The position numbers and the translations under genes were made by a program. The notes below the pieces were generated by a model that saw only the letters and a program-made list of their open reading frames with translations, had not been told where the DNA came from and searched no databases. DNA of 64,000 bases from Blastobasis lacticolella. Its lineage: Eukaryota > Arthropoda > Insecta > Lepidoptera > Blastobasidae. Below, one piece after another: positions 21,165-32,665 of this stretch; within the stretch, counting starts at the first letter, position 1, and each line of letters starts with the position of its first letter. The stretch spans positions 620,001 through 684,000 of the forward strand of contig LR990065.1 in assembly GCA_905147135.1 (NCBI GenBank), read 5' to 3'.

Positions 21165-21305
21165 CACCCCATCTCACATGGTTCGTTTGGCCTTCGTACC
21201 AGTGCCTCAACAGCCCAACAATATGTCTGGGGACTCCTGAGCCGAGCAGTTTTCCCCAGAGAATATCATAATTCAAGAGGTCAAACGCCCGGCTCAGATC
21301 CAGAA
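21165..21305 (-). pseudogene. LINE reverse transcriptase fragment
   Basis: Short minus-strand frame: LDLSRAFDLLNYDILWGKL followed by GVPRHIVGLLRHWYEGQ. The first is RT motif A (D-x-S-x-A-F-D). It is only about 45 codons, isolated next to the 5' edge of the LTR element. Confidence 0.7.
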
Positions 21306-21339
21306 ATTATTGCTCATGCAAAAGTAATTAGGTACGTAA

Positions 21340-22054
21340 AAATGTAGAAAATGAAAATACATTATACCTACAACACAGAAACGAAAACCTGTCTGACAGA
21401 TGGAGATGGCAACCTCAACCAGGAACAATCCAACTGAAACCTCAACCTGCACAGTTGCAGCCATTTAACTTCCCATAAGGTAGGGCAAACGCGTTCAATA
21501 TGCCTGGACCTTCGAGACCTCAATTCACCCAAGGTTCTTCACAATGTAAGCCTAATTTTAATCAAATGCATCAAATGGGTCCATCTCACACACAGCAGAT
21601 GTTTAGATCTTTACCTCCCAACTATAATTCGAATTATGCATTTAAAATGCTACCGCGTAACCCCATGGCGCAAATAGGCATGCCACAGCAACATGCACGA
21701 CCAATGAGTGGTGTAAGCCATTTCACCCCTAAAGTCCTGCCACCTTCATTCGCTACTGGACACGATTGGAGAAAATTCGGGAATCCCGCACCTACTAACT
21801 ATTTTAAAACTAGGGAAGTTAATTTTAATGACTGTTACGCTCATGAGGAATACCCCAATTATGATGCATATGATTACTGTGAGCAATTTAACTATGAGTA
21901 TGACTATCAGCATTTACAGATGTATTATCAGTATGAGGAACCTACCTATTATAATATAAGTACAGAGGATAATCAGCCTCCTCAAACTCAAGCCTTGTCC
22001 CAGGTTGACAACCAGGATTTTCAGACTCCTGCAAAGTCCGACAAGCCAAAATAG
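21340..22054 (+). pseudogene. gag C-terminal region
   Basis: A Gln/Pro/Asn-rich frame, interrupted once before the ATG at 21500, then open for 184 codons (SRPQFTQGSSQCKPNFNQ). The C-terminal 60 residues are Tyr/Glu-rich (NYDAYDYCEQFNYEYDYQ). No CCHC knuckle is visible. The assignment rests on its position just before the protease. Confidence 0.6.
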
Positions 22055-22089
22055 AAATAAATTTGCAAACGCAACGGTAGCTACCATTC

Positions 22090-22365
22090 ATACAAATCTC
22101 AGACCCCACGCTAAAATTATTAATAGATACAGGAGCTAACCAATCCTTCATTAGCCCAGAGGCAGTGCAAGCAAATTTCAAAGATGTTCCCTTAAACTAT
22201 AATCCCTTTGAGATTTGTAATGTACACGCTGTTAGTCGTAGTGATTACTCAATTTCTTTACCCGGTTTTTCAGAATTTCAGGATAATAATGCTATTGCAT
22301 TTTACGTCTACAAATTTCATGATTATTTCGATGGGCTAATAGGTTCTGATTTATTAGATAAATAG
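22090..22365 (+). pseudogene. retroelement aspartic protease
   Basis: The frame begins near 22090 and carries KLLIDTGANQSFI at 22110-22150, with the catalytic DTG and the usual hydrophobic lead. It ends with FDGLIGSDLLDK, the flap-distal G-x-D-x-L motif of gypsy-group proteases. A stop at 22363 separates it from the next ORF, which in active relatives is continuous. Confidence 0.75.
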
Positions 22366-22506
22366 GAGCCACTATTGATTTTAAGAATAAGGTCTTAATT
22401 ACGCGTAACGCGAGCAACCCCATAAAAGAATACGATTCACGTAATGGTAATTTATATGAAGATATTATACCAGCTGGCTCCACGAAGATAGTTAGACTAC
22501 CGATCA

Positions 22507-23490
22507 ATGTTCATGACGGAGCAAACCATATCTAACTGCGTAATAAGTGAATGTCTTACTGCTGTCAAAAATAATAGAGGAATCTTAGAGATTCATAATC
22601 CTGGCCGTAGTGATGTAATATTTTCTATGAATCATCCGGTATATGCTGAAGTATATAATGTTGAGTGCACACAATCTAGCATAATATCGGAAAGAGAGCG
22701 TGAAGTATTATCCCGATTGCGAACTAGCCATTTAAATGATGAGGAGCGAATGAATTTAGAGAATTTATGTGCTAAATATGCTGATGTTTTTTATTTAGAC
22801 GGAGAGAATTCTACTTTCACCAATAAAATCAAACATTCTATTAAGACTACAGACGAAATGCCCGTGTACACCAAGACTTATCGTTACCCTTTTATTCATA
22901 GGCAAGAGGTACAAGTCGAAATTAATAAAATTTTGGAACAGGGCATCATCCGTCCTTCCGACTCCGCTTGGAGCTCACCCATTTGGGTAGTCCCAAAGAA
23001 AACTGATGCATCCGGCAAGGTTAAATGGCGTCTAGTGGGGACTTCAGGAAACTGAATGAAAAAACGCTAGATGACAAGTACCCTATACCCAACATTATCG
23101 ATGTTTTAGACAAGTTAGGCAACTGCTAGTATTTCACAACTCTTGACTTGGCCAGTGGATTCTACCAAGTGGAGATGAATCCTACAGACATAGCAAAAAC
23201 AGCCTTTAACGTAGAACACGGCCATTTTGAATTTTTGTGGATGCCCATGGGCCTCAAGAATAGTCCATCTACTTTTCAGAGGGTCATGGCCAATGTGTTA
23301 AGAGATTTACAAAATACCGTGTGTCTCGTGTATTTAGACGACATCATAGTCTCTTCTCACATCTCTTCAAGAACATATGAACAATCTTGAATAGGTGTTC
23401 CAGAGACTAAGGGAGTCTAACTTCAAGATCCAAATGGACAAGTCAGAGTTTCTTAAATTAGAGATGGTATCAAACCTAACCCGGATAAAA
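22507..23490 (+). pseudogene. gypsy-group reverse transcriptase, broken
   Basis: Frame 22507-23055 carries the region before the RT and motifs 1-2 (ILEQGIIRPSDSAWSSPIWV, VPKKTDASGKVKWR). A frameshift and stop follow near 23050. A second frame (23148-23390) carries [26 protein letters not shown] and [11 protein letters not shown], which includes the catalytic pair of Asp residues. Thumb-region fragments continue with further stops to about 23600. It would copy element RNA into DNA; this copy cannot be translated as one protein. Confidence 0.85.
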
Positions 23491-23599
23491 TATCGGCTAT
23501 CCAAAAGTATCCTATCCCGAAAACTCCTACAGAAATTAAACGGTTATTAGGATTATAAGGGTATTATATAAAGTTTATCCCTGACTTTAATCCTGACTA

Positions 23600-24102
23600 C
23601 GATTACAAAACCGATGACGTAATACCTTAAAAAGGGGTCAAAAATAACTCTAGATCAAAATTATACCTATTGTTTCGAGAAATGTAAAACCTTGTTAACC
23701 AACGATCCTATTCTACAATACCCCGACTTCAACAAGGAGTTCATAGTAACGACGGACGCTTCCAATGTAGCTATAGGCGCCGTCTTATCCCAAGGTCCCG
23801 TCGGTTCGGACAAACCTGTATGTTTCGCTTCCCGTACTCTAAATAGCAGTGAAACTAATTACAGTACAATCGAGAAGGAACTACTGGCCATAGTTTGGGC
23901 AACTAAATATTTTAGGCCATACGTGTTTGGTCATAAATTCATAATTTTGGCTGACCACAAACCCCTTCAATGGGTTATGAATCTTAAAGAACTAAACTCG
24001 ATATTAACAAGATGGAAGCTCAAGCTTAGTGAATATGACTATACTGTCGTATACAAGTTGGGCAAAGTCAATGCAAACGCTGATGCTCTATCTCGAGTAT
24101 AG
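23600..24102 (+). pseudogene. retroelement RNase H
   Basis: The open frame from 23692 contains TTDASNVAIGAVLSQ, NYSTIEKELLAIVWA and ILADHKPLQWVM, the D-E-D core of gypsy-group RNase H, and ends NADALSRV*. This is the best-preserved pol part. The stop at 24100 disconnects it from the integrase. Confidence 0.85.
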
Positions 24103-24399
24103 ATTCATAACGAAAAGTTTAACTCTATTATAGACGAACTTTGTTCTGTGCTCCCAAATCCTTCCGAAAATCCTCCATCCTTACATGAGTCATCCACAGC
24201 AACAGCTCACACAAACCTTGAGGATCCAATCCTTGAAATACCTATAACGGATGATTCTCTGAACAAATTTCACAAGCAAGTTATCATTACCGTTGTCGGC
24301 GACATAAAGGGTATAACGACTGTATCTAAACCTTTCGAAGCACATACTAGGACATTCATTCAGGTTTCAAAATCTAATTAAGAGGAAGATGTAGTTAAC

Positions 24400-25258
24400 G
24401 CTGTTAACCTTCGAAATTGTTCACCTCGACTTATTCAGCGTTGAGACTGAAAAGTATTTAACTATGATAGATTCCTTCTCTAAGTATGCCCAAGCATACC
24501 ATTTACGAGATACGACGGCACTTAGTGTCGTACAAGCTTTCCTTACTTTTAGTACTCACCACGGAATCCCTATGACCATAGTTACAGATCGCGGCCCTGA
24601 ATTTAATAAATTATCAGATATTCATGGAATTCATTAAACTACACAAGGTGCAGCATCATAAAACCCTGGCTTATGCTCCAAATGAAAATGGAATGGTAGA
24701 GCGCTTACATTCAACATTATTAGAACATTTACGTATGCTAAAAGTTAACCATAAAGGCGAATCTGCCATAAACTTAATGCCTTATGCCATTCTGGGTTAC
24801 AACAGTTCCATACACAGCTTCACTAAATGTAGACCATTAGACCAATAGATATCATTACTGGCCACCTAGACACACGCGATCCATTAGATATCAATCTGTC
24901 CAAAAATTCCCTTCAGCAATATATACAAGATCATCGCAGTAGAATGATAAAGGTTTATGATTTATTAAACGAAACATCTCTTCATCAGCGCACGGAATTA
25001 ATAGAAAGAGCCAATAAGGACAGACAATCTGAGATAAACTATTCCCACGAACAATGTGTCTATACCCGCAACCGTTTGGCTAACCGACAAAAACTTGCTC
25101 CACGATACTGTCAAGACACTGTTCTTGCAGATCTTCCTATCCATATTTATACCAAAAGAAAACGCGGCCCCGTCGCCAAGTCACAATTAAAGAGAACACC
25201 TAACGATTCCAACTTGTTTCAGAATACCGCTTCTACTGATAACCCTAGCAGTAGCTGA
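24400..25258 (+). pseudogene. retroelement integrase, broken
   Basis: A frame around 24460-24600 reads MIDSFSKYAQAYHL and TIVTDRGPEFNK (first and second catalytic Asp of the DDE core). The frame from 24624 has YAPNENGMVERLHSTLLEHL (catalytic Glu region). The 24944-25258 frame is the C-terminal basic domain, with a region (TKRKRGPVAKSQLKR) where errantivirus integrases end. At least two frame breaks divide it. Confidence 0.8.
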
Positions 25259-26921
25259 AGAAATAATACTCAGCGACCTGAACAATGGACCCGGCATACT
25301 ACCATTTAAATTAAAGCCAACAAAAATAGTTTCTTACTATCATTCCTTTCTTCAAACCATTAATTTAAAGGATATTAGGAGCAATATCGATATAGTTAAA
25401 GGTCAACTAGATAATCTCGCACCCCAACTTCATAATAAAACACAGTCACTATATATGCCCCATGTAAATCACTTACGTATCGAGATAGATAAACTATCTA
25501 ACCAGCTGCAGGCTCTTGAGTTAAATCGCGCTAAGGGGGGCTTTACGGTTTAGGTACGGTTATCAAAAGTATTTCTGGAAACCTAGATCATACTAACGCT
25601 GAGCGTTATGACAAAGCTATTAAGCAATTACAAATTAGGGAAGATAAAATTGTAGCTGTGATTAATCACCGTGTTAGCCTTACCAATCATTGGATGTCAC
25701 AGAATTCAGACTTAATTACCAAGTTGGTACAAAATCAAAATAAAATTGAGACTACTATTAATACCATAATGGAAAGTGACGCTAGGCACGAAACCGATAT
25801 AGTAAAGTATTTTCATTTACTCCAATGTCTTTTTATCTTATCTGATAATATTGAAGATATATCCGAGGAGTAGCAGAGACTAGGAAACTTATTAGCTTTC
25901 ATACGCGCAAAAAGTGCACATCAATCGCTATTCGGGCGAGATACCTTTATTGAAATAATAGATAAGCTAAATACATTATACAGTAAAGAGAAGTTACTTA
26001 ATATTAGTTTTAGAGAGTACTTAGATATAGTTAAAGTAGGCTATTATTATAGTAACAATAATTTAGTACTAGTAGTAAAGTTCCCGATTGTATATCCCGT
26101 AACCTATGATTTGTATAAACTCACCATAATCCCTAACGTAGATAACCAAGTACTTATTCCACCCTATCCCTTCCTGGCAATTCACGACAAAGATTTTATG
26201 TACATGGAGGCTAAATGCCCGAAGTTAAGTCTGTGGTACCAGTGTGAAGACAAGCCGAACTACCATTACCGGGAACAAGCGGATTGCATACACCTGCTCA
26301 TCACCACACAACGTGTCGACCGATCCTGTCAGCGAACTGCTGTGACCCTCAAATCGGAAGCTGTAGACCAACTTGACGACAAACACTATGTTGTAAGCTT
26401 TCCTAAGCCAACAAAAGAACCAGTATAACATAATGAAGGGAAGCTATCTAGCTATAATACCCAAAGAATGTCAGCTTCAAACTAGTTTATTTACTATAAT
26501 TAATAGCAATGATCGCATCAAAGGACTAGTTCTTAAGATAACATATATCCTGGATATCGAGGAAGAATATCATACAATAAGTAGGAAGATTAAGCTCAAT
26601 TCAATAAACCTACAAAGTATACATAAAAGTAACGCTGAAATATCGATGGAAACACCATTAACCATATATAATACTCCGATTAGCAGCGTATATCACACCA
26701 CCATACCGATGTACGTCATCATATTCGGTGCGGTTGCACTTATTACTGTACTTGCACTTCGTCGTTACATCCAGACAAGGAGACTTCATGAAAATGAAAA
26801 TGAAACGAAGCAAATCTCTATGCCAGAACACCCTTATGCGGAAGTCCAGGTCAAACCGGACCCTTGCCCCTCAAGAAATCCATCAGCTTTATTCTCATCC
26901 TTTTCTTCGAATAAGCGCTAA
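25255..26921 (+). pseudogene. errantivirus-like envelope region, broken
   Basis: Downstream of the integrase, several frames (25658-25873, 26111-26428, 26433-26921 and intervening stretches) together resemble the F-type envelope protein of insect errantiviruses. There is an N-terminal helical heptad region, a Lys/Gly-rich segment near 25540 where the frame is shifted (the expected fusion-peptide region), a Cys-containing ectodomain (26200-26400), a hydrophobic membrane anchor (VIIFGAVALITVLAL, about 26715-26760) and a short basic tail. Several stop codons and frameshifts interrupt it, so no functional envelope is encoded. The assignment rests on position, the membrane segment and the general pattern. 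Confidence 0.65.
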
Positions 26922-26936
26922 TCTTCAGGAGGGAGG

Positions 26937-27206
26937 TGTTACGTACGAGTACAACATGCAGAGCCCTGACGTAGCAGCCCTAGAAACAGGCACGAGGCAA
27001 ATATGCTAACACCGCGCAACCTGACGACCCAGCGCTGCCGCGGCCCGTGGAAAGGACACTCTTGTTACTCACATCGTAAAGTTGTCACCTACTTTATGTT
27101 TCATTGTAATTAAGTTTTGATTTGAATTTTTACATCAAATAAATTTAGTTTAAATTGATTTTGGTTTTTTTTACGTCCTACGCTGTAGCCGGTTATATTT
27201 CAAGGA
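26937..27206 (+). repeat. 3' LTR (solitary partner)
   Basis: The LTR begins TGTTACGTACGAG after the polypurine tract 'aggagggaggtg' (26928-26938). It contains a GC-rich part (27010-27050) and a polyadenylation signal (aataaa near 27139). The right edge is not defined; it lies between about 27160 and 27206. No matching 5' copy exists in the window. Confidence 0.6.
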
Positions 27207-27394
27207 AAATATGTTATTGTTTTTGTTATTAAATTTAAATAACTCTATTAGTTTGCATACCAAGAGTAATTGGTTAAATGTGTGTTACGAAACGATTTTA
27301 ACATGTACCCTATAACTGTCTACCACATGTAATGCAAATAAAAACCTATTCTATTCTATTCTGAGGTACCGTGTCCGCATCCCGCTGCGGGAAA

Positions 27395-27510
27395 TGGACC
27401 AATGACTCAATTTTTTAATTTATGTACATTAGTAGAACACTAACCGATACTCTTACGGGGAGGGAAAACATAGTTAAATTTGCTCATTTCTGCGAATGTA
27501 TAACCATGGT
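27395..27510 (+). repeat. LINE 3'-tail-like repeat (copy 2)
   Basis: It shares 'gtacattagt.gaacactaa.cgat.ctct' with 2785-2900, in the same orientation. An RTE-type 3' UTR is likely. Confidence 0.4.
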
Positions 27511-27659
27511 CCAATCTGGTCAGTCGCCCCTGGTAGCAGAGGTACGAAGGTCAGATAGCAGTCGCTCCACTGTAATTACCTGATCAGCCAAATCCTGGAT
27601 CACGGTCAAAGCCAACCCTGGGCCCTCGTGTGCGAGAGCACAACCGGGACATTACCGCC

Positions 27660-27850
27660 AAGATGATTATTTTTATTTATTACTAGCAACCGCCCAGGCT
27701 TCGCACAGGTACCACTACGGGTACACAGGTATTTAGCCTATGTCACCCGGGGATAGTGCAGCTTCCCAACGGTGAAAGAATTTTTGAAATCAAACCCGTA
27801 GTTTCGAAGCCTATTCAATACAAACAAACAAACAAAAAATCAAACCATTC
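27660..27850 (+). repeat. RTE-type LINE 3' end
   Basis: 'accgcccaggcttcgcac', 'cagcttcccaacggtgaaag' and the terminal 'ctttataatattagtatagat' form the widespread 3' end of RTE-type elements in Lepidoptera, as I know it. The ORF is absent. Confidence 0.6.
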
Positions 27851-28249
27851 CTCTTTATAATATTAGTATAGATAAACTTCAGGAACGATTCACCTTGCCA
27901 ACCAATGTATTTCCCGAACATAACAATCTAAACCCTTTAAGGCCAGAGTGAATAGGCTGTTTCTAGGCAAGCTTGTTCCATTTTCCGCCGCTTCATCGCT
28001 TGAAGTAACGGTAAAATAGATTTCATTAAGATAGACGATATTAAAAAACGAGATATACATGTTAAAAGTGTGTTTCGATACACATCCTATTTACAACAAT
28101 AATATTGACCACTTGGGGGTGTCAGTTGTTGTTATCTTCTATAGTTTCTATTGGCAGCATGTGCTCATTCTTTATTTTAACAGATAATTTATATAAGAAG
28201 CTATTTAAACTATTTCGTTTAAATGGTTTTCATTACCAATTATAATAAC

Positions 28250-28542
28250 ATGAATGTTCTACAATACCTGTATATATTTTATTATGTATATATGTTTGTG
28301 TATTTATATATATACTATTGTGTGTATTTAGTATCTTATTTATAATTATTTATGTAGTTTATTAAATATGTATATTTTAAACTATTGCGCACGTCTCATC
28401 CCCTATAATCTATAATGTCTCTCTTCTATAGGCCTGCTGGAAGAGATTTCTTCTTAGAAATAAGTAGTGCCTGTTGTGTCGTCTTTAATTTTGTAATTTC
28501 TGTATACTTTATATTGTGTGCAATAAATTGTTAAATAAAATA
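28250..28542 (+). repeat. 3' end of the 51.7-56.4 kb LINE family
   Basis: It shares 'ggcctgctggaagagatttcttcttag', 'taagtagtgcctgttgtgtcg' and the terminal 'caataaattgttaaataaaa' with the minus-strand LINE end at 51741-51860 and the plus-strand copy at 5328-5452. The AT-rich part upstream (28250-28430) resembles that element's 3' UTR. Confidence 0.75.
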
Positions 28543-28799
28543 ACAGGATACTCCTTGTTCTATCTTACATGGATTTTAGAAAACTTTACCCAGACGAAGC
28601 TATAGTCTTTTTCTTTAGCGACTTCTTTAATCGGATAAGAAAGCTCACAAAAATAGATTTGCTCTTCGAGTCATGGGTCGGAACGCGTGCGATATAGGCT
28701 CTCCACTATATTAAACAAGTTTTCTCCTGACTGTAGCGGGACTCCTTTCACTTCCACATTATTCAAGCGCAACCATTGTTCCGTTGCCAGCAAATGTAT

Positions 28800-28985
28800 G
28801 TATGTATGTTAACTCTTTATTGCAATTTAAAACTAAATACAGTAATGAGTAAACTGACATTTTACAAAGCAAAGGCGGGCTTGTCCCACAATGGGATTTC
28901 TGTCAGCAAACCCTAGACCCTCTGAAAGGAGATCTAAAGAGCGGTGGAGGCAATATTGAGCACTTATAACTAAACTGTGTCGGAG
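28800..28985 (-). repeat. LINE 3' UTR with (CATA)n tail
   Basis: The minus strand ends 'tttagttttaaattgcaataaagagttaacatacatacatacat': a polyadenylation-like AATAAA followed by a four-base microsatellite tail, typical of Jockey/CR1 ends. No coding sequence attached. Confidence 0.5.
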
Positions 28986-28989
28986 AGCC

Positions 28990-29830
28990 GAATTAGACTT
29001 GTGTCGATTATCGAAAATTCCTTGGAGCAAGATGCTCAGTGGGGCAGACTAAACCTAGTCCAATTCAACCCCTCGAAGACACAGGTCTGCGCATTTTCCG
29101 CCAAAAAGATCCCTTTTACATAGTGCCGCAGTTTCAAGGAACACCTTTCTATCTCAAAAAGTATTGGGATCCTCGGTGTCGACATATCGGATTGCGTGCG
29201 ATTCCGGAGTCACCTGGAAGGCAAGGCCAAACTGGCTTCGAAAAAGCTTGGAGTGCTTAACCGGTCCAAGCGATACTTCACCCCAGGGCAGCGCCTGCTG
29301 CTGTACAAGGCACAAGTGCGGCCACATATGGAGTATTGTTCCCATCTTTGGGCCGGCGAAACTGCCGACCAGCTTAATCCTCTGGACTCCGTACAGAGAC
29401 GCGCCGTACGAATTGTCGATGATCCCATACAAACACGCAAGTTGGAACCACTGGCAAACCGAAGGGACTTTAGCTCCCTGTGTGTGTTCTATCGGCTGTA
29501 CAATGGGGAGTGTTCCGAGGAACTTTTCGATCTGGTGCCCACAGCACAATTCCGCCATCGCAACACCCGCCGTGGGCTTGGTACTCATCCTCACTACGTA
29601 GACCCTCTGTTGGTCACGACTCGAAGGTTCGAAAGAACGTTTCTCGCTCGTACGATTCGGATGTGGAATGAGCACCCAGCCACAGTGTTTCCTTATTCCG
29701 TATATTAGAGGTCTCTTCAGAGGCGGGCAACGCATTAGTGACTCCCCTGGTGTTGCTGATGTCCATAGCCGGCGGTGACCACTTTCCATCAGGTGGCCCG
29801 CTTGCCTGTTTCTCTGCCGTATAACATAAA
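28990..29830 (+). mobile_element. Jockey-type LINE 3' fragment, best-preserved copy
   Basis: The plus frame 29196-29708 is open for 170 codons: KLGVLNRSKRYFTPGQRLLL, QVRPHMEYCSHLWAG, SVQRRAVRIVDDP and RRDFSSLCVFYRLYNGECSE. These are the thumb and C-terminal region of a Jockey-group RT. Upstream pieces (28994-29200) in other frames give the end of the palm. It is followed by the tail 'catcaggtggcccgcttgcctgttt' and a short A-run near 29830. The long minus-strand ORF over it (29154-29789) is a shadow. Confidence 0.85.
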
Positions 29831-29904
29831 AAAAAACTACTATATCTATACTATATAGATAAATAAATAAATATAATACTATACATATATATAATAAGGC
29901 TCTT

Positions 29905-30150
29905 TTAACTGCTGAGAAAGTGCTTCTTCAGAAGTTTTTTGAAGCTGAATTGAGTACGAGCATTTTGAATGTCGTCTGGCAAAGAACTCCACAGGCGCGC
30001 AGCATACAATAGAAAATATTTTCCATAGGCAGCCGAGCTGTGGGTGGGGATTGCCAGTTGGAGTTCTCTACGAGGGCGCAAACGAGGATCCGCCGACGGA
30101 CTGAATTCGAACATCTCGCGGACGTACAGAGTGGCTGTGGGATTAACAAG
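29905..30150 (-). pseudogene. LINE C-terminal fragment, second family
   Basis: The minus frame reads YGKYFLLYAARLWSSLPDDI and QFSFKKLLKKHFLSS*, the standard C-terminal end of CR1/Jockey-type pol (A-A-R-L-W-N-S-L-P). Related in form to the C-terminus at 52019-52130, but a different family. Confidence 0.7.
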
Positions 30151-30217
30151 AATGGTGTATAATAATCCTAGTATGTGGCACTATCTCCTTCGCCATATAC
30201 GGCCTATAGGCAGCAAA

Positions 30218-30650
30218 TCAAAAATCATCCTTCAACGCAGTTACGTCGCCTGTGGTGCTGTCTATGGACGATTGTAGTACAGCAAGCGCAGGTTGCCTGT
30301 CTCCCACATTGGAGAGCCTTCCACTGAATTGATTCAACCTTGCAGAATAGACCGCACAGTTAGCTTTGAGTGTAGAATGGTCGTTGTTTATGGTTTCAAC
30401 ATCCTCCATCAACGCCGGTAAACCACTAAGTTGCAGGCGCATCTCTTTGATTTCCAGCAGCATTGTATCGAAGAATACAGGAGTTGGTGACACAGAAGGA
30501 GACTGTATACGGCATTGTATATAGTTCTAAGACGCCCGACGATATTGTCCCAGGTTGCGGTATCCTCTCTCTGATATTCCGGCACATCCGAAGTCGTTGT
30601 GGTTTTACAGGAAACGCACTGCACACCTTCGTTAAACGCAACATTACATG
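30218..30650 (-). pseudogene. LINE ORF1 fragment, coiled coil
   Basis: Minus frame 30218-30493: EIKEMRLQLSGLPALMEDVE and LKANCAVYSARLNQFSGRL form a heptad-like coiled coil; upstream frames (30409-30644) contain scattered Cys residues suggestive of the zinc-finger part. Frame breaks occur at 30420-30490. Its adjacency to the C-terminal fragment at 29905-30150 suggests one internally deleted element. Confidence 0.5.
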
Positions 30651-30815
30651 ATATTTATTTCATCATATTGATAGAAAATAATTTGGACTACTGTAAAAAT
30701 ACAAATAGAAGTGCTAGATGAGAAAGATTTACTATATCCGAATGATTTATCAAAGTTGTAAGTGTCAGACCGGTACGAGTGCGAACACGGGACTGATCAA
30801 TTCAATCTCCTGGAA

Positions 30816-31116
30816 ATGGTAAGCTGAGCCTTGAACATCGGCGCAGGGTTGTGCGTTTGTCGTTTTTCTATAGGCTGCATTTCGGGGAATGTGCGAAGGA
30901 TTTATTCGATTTCCAGTGCTGGACTAGAGCCTCATCCACATTAGCAGAAACTGCTACCTAGCGTGAAGATTATTTCAAAATCCTCTGCTAATGTGGAGGA
31001 GGCTCCAGCCCAGCATTGGAGATCGAATAAATCCTTCGCACATTCCCCGAAATGCAGCCTATAGAAAAACGACAAACGCACAACCCTGCGCCGATGTTCA
31101 AGGCTCAGCTTACCAT
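30816..31116. repeat. near-perfect inverted repeat, 132-bp arms, 37-bp spacer
   Basis: 30816-30947 and 30985-31116 are reverse complements with about five mismatches in 132 bases and no gap. The arm reads, in one frame, FFYRLHFGECAKDLFDF, i.e. the LINE C-terminal region also seen at 29460-29530. The structure is therefore an inverted duplication of a LINE piece. A transcript would fold into a long hairpin RNA. Confidence 0.9.
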
Positions 31117-31119
31117 GTA

Positions 31120-31830
31120 TCAGCTCTGGATTACGAATTATTCTCTTAGCACGGTTCTACATCGCATTCAAAGCAGCTAGTTTATTTTTGGTTATCCATC
31201 ATAAATGTGGCAGCAGTAGGTAATTAATGCAAAACCGAACGAGCTCGATAAGGCTGAAGCAGCTGTTTAGAAGTGAAATATGCATAGGTTACTCCATGAA
31301 ATCACGCCGCGTGTTTTGTAATGTTTTTTGAGAGCGGCCGGCAGCGTTGATGTAGGCGGGCGGGTGAGGTGACAGCCGGCTGACGGCGCAAGCATAGCAA
31401 GTCGGCCGCACTACCGCGCATTGATTGATCGTTATTTAATTTTTGTATAAAGATTACGAGACCTCAGGCACACGAGGTGCACTTATCAAATAGCCCATTT
31501 CTGATGTTGACTACTTCGCTATCGGCCCACTTAGCAAACCGCCTATTTCACATTTTATATTTGAGTAGGTATGTCGAAAACCATCTACATTTTTCTATTA
31601 CGTCATGACTCCCCAGGCTTGACAGAGTGCTACCACCTGATAAAATATCGAGAGTATCGACGTAATGTTATTGTAATTACAATGTGACGGCATTGAATTA
31701 ATATATTTTATAATTTTCTTATGTTTCAGGCAAGTGCAAACAACGCGATACGTTGAAAACACTTGTATTTGTTTTTTGTCAAACTAAATATAAACTGAGG
31801 GGTTTATTTAATGCGGTAGAAGTTATATGT
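31120..31830. other. no feature recognised
   Basis: After the long inverted repeat there is only a GC-rich patch ('gagcggccggcagcgttg', 31330-31420) and AT-rich DNA before the (TAA)n block. Confidence 0.5.
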
Positions 31831-31944
31831 ATATAATAATAATAATAATAATCCCGTGAACTTCACTCATATTACCGGTCACACTACGTGACCGAGATAA
31901 AATAAAATCAACAAAAATAATAATAATAAGCCTGCCTCGGCTGC

Positions 31945-32665
31945 CTGGATTGACTATAAGAAGGCCTATGATTCGGTACCTCACTCATGGCTGAGACGGG
32001 TCTTGGAGTTCTATAAGATCAATGCAACTTTAAGATCTTTCTTAGATGCATGTATGAGGCAGTGGATCACAGTCCTTAGTCAACCAGTGGGCGGAATTGA
32101 CCATTCTCCTCCCCAGGACTTTATAAGGTTAGAGAGAGGAATTTTTCAGGACGACAGTTTGAGTCCACTGTGGTTTTGCTTAGCTTTGAATCCGCTTAGC
32201 ACATTGCTTAAGTATTCAGAGCTGGGCTGCCGGCTTCGAAGAGAGGGCGTGGTCATCTCACATCTGCTGTCCATGGATGACCTCAAGTTGTTTGCACCAA
32301 AACGCCAGGATCTGATGGAGTTATTGAAAATAACCGAAATTTTTAGTAATGCCATCAGAATGGAGTTTGGTGCAGATAAGTGTGCGGTCATGTATGTGCA
32401 GCGGGGAAAAGTTGCAAATACAACAAATTTGCAACTTTCTGAGACAATGTCTTTCAGATCTCTCTCTGAAGCCGAAACTTACAAATACCTTGGTATGTCA
32501 CAGTCTTTGGGTATCGTGGACGAGGGTGTAAAACAGGCAGTGAAGGAGCGTTTCTTCTGTCGGCTAACAAAAGTACTTAATAGTCTTTTGTCGGGTGGCA
32601 ACAAGGTGCGCTCCTTCAATGCTTGGGTGATGCCCCCCTGCTCACATACTCCTTTGGCATACTAA
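31945..32665 (+). pseudogene. R4/Dong RT palm
   Basis: The frame starts with WIDYKKAYDSVPHSWL (motif A), then RGIFQDDSLSPLWFCLALNP (motif B region) and LLSMDDLKLFAP (motif C; Tyr of Y-x-D-D replaced by Ser, both Asp kept), ending near the thumb. The frameshift near 32630 separates it from the C-terminal ORF. Confidence 0.8.

Larger units (their letters stand above)
21340..27206 (+). mobile_element. 5'-truncated errantivirus-like LTR element (gag-pol-env, 3' LTR)
   Basis: Order on the plus strand is gag remnant, protease, RT, RNase H, integrase, env-like region, polypurine tract (aggagggaggtg) and one LTR starting TGTTACG at 26937. This is the order of insect errantiviruses (gypsy group with env). 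No 5' LTR or primer-binding site is seen; the left edge lies inside gag next to an unrelated LINE fragment. Every ORF is interrupted by stops or frameshifts, so the copy is defective. Confidence 0.8.

Noticed and set aside
29154..29789. Minus-strand 211-codon ORF
   Set aside because: It is the antisense of the LINE RT fragment on the plus strand, whose protein motifs are clear.
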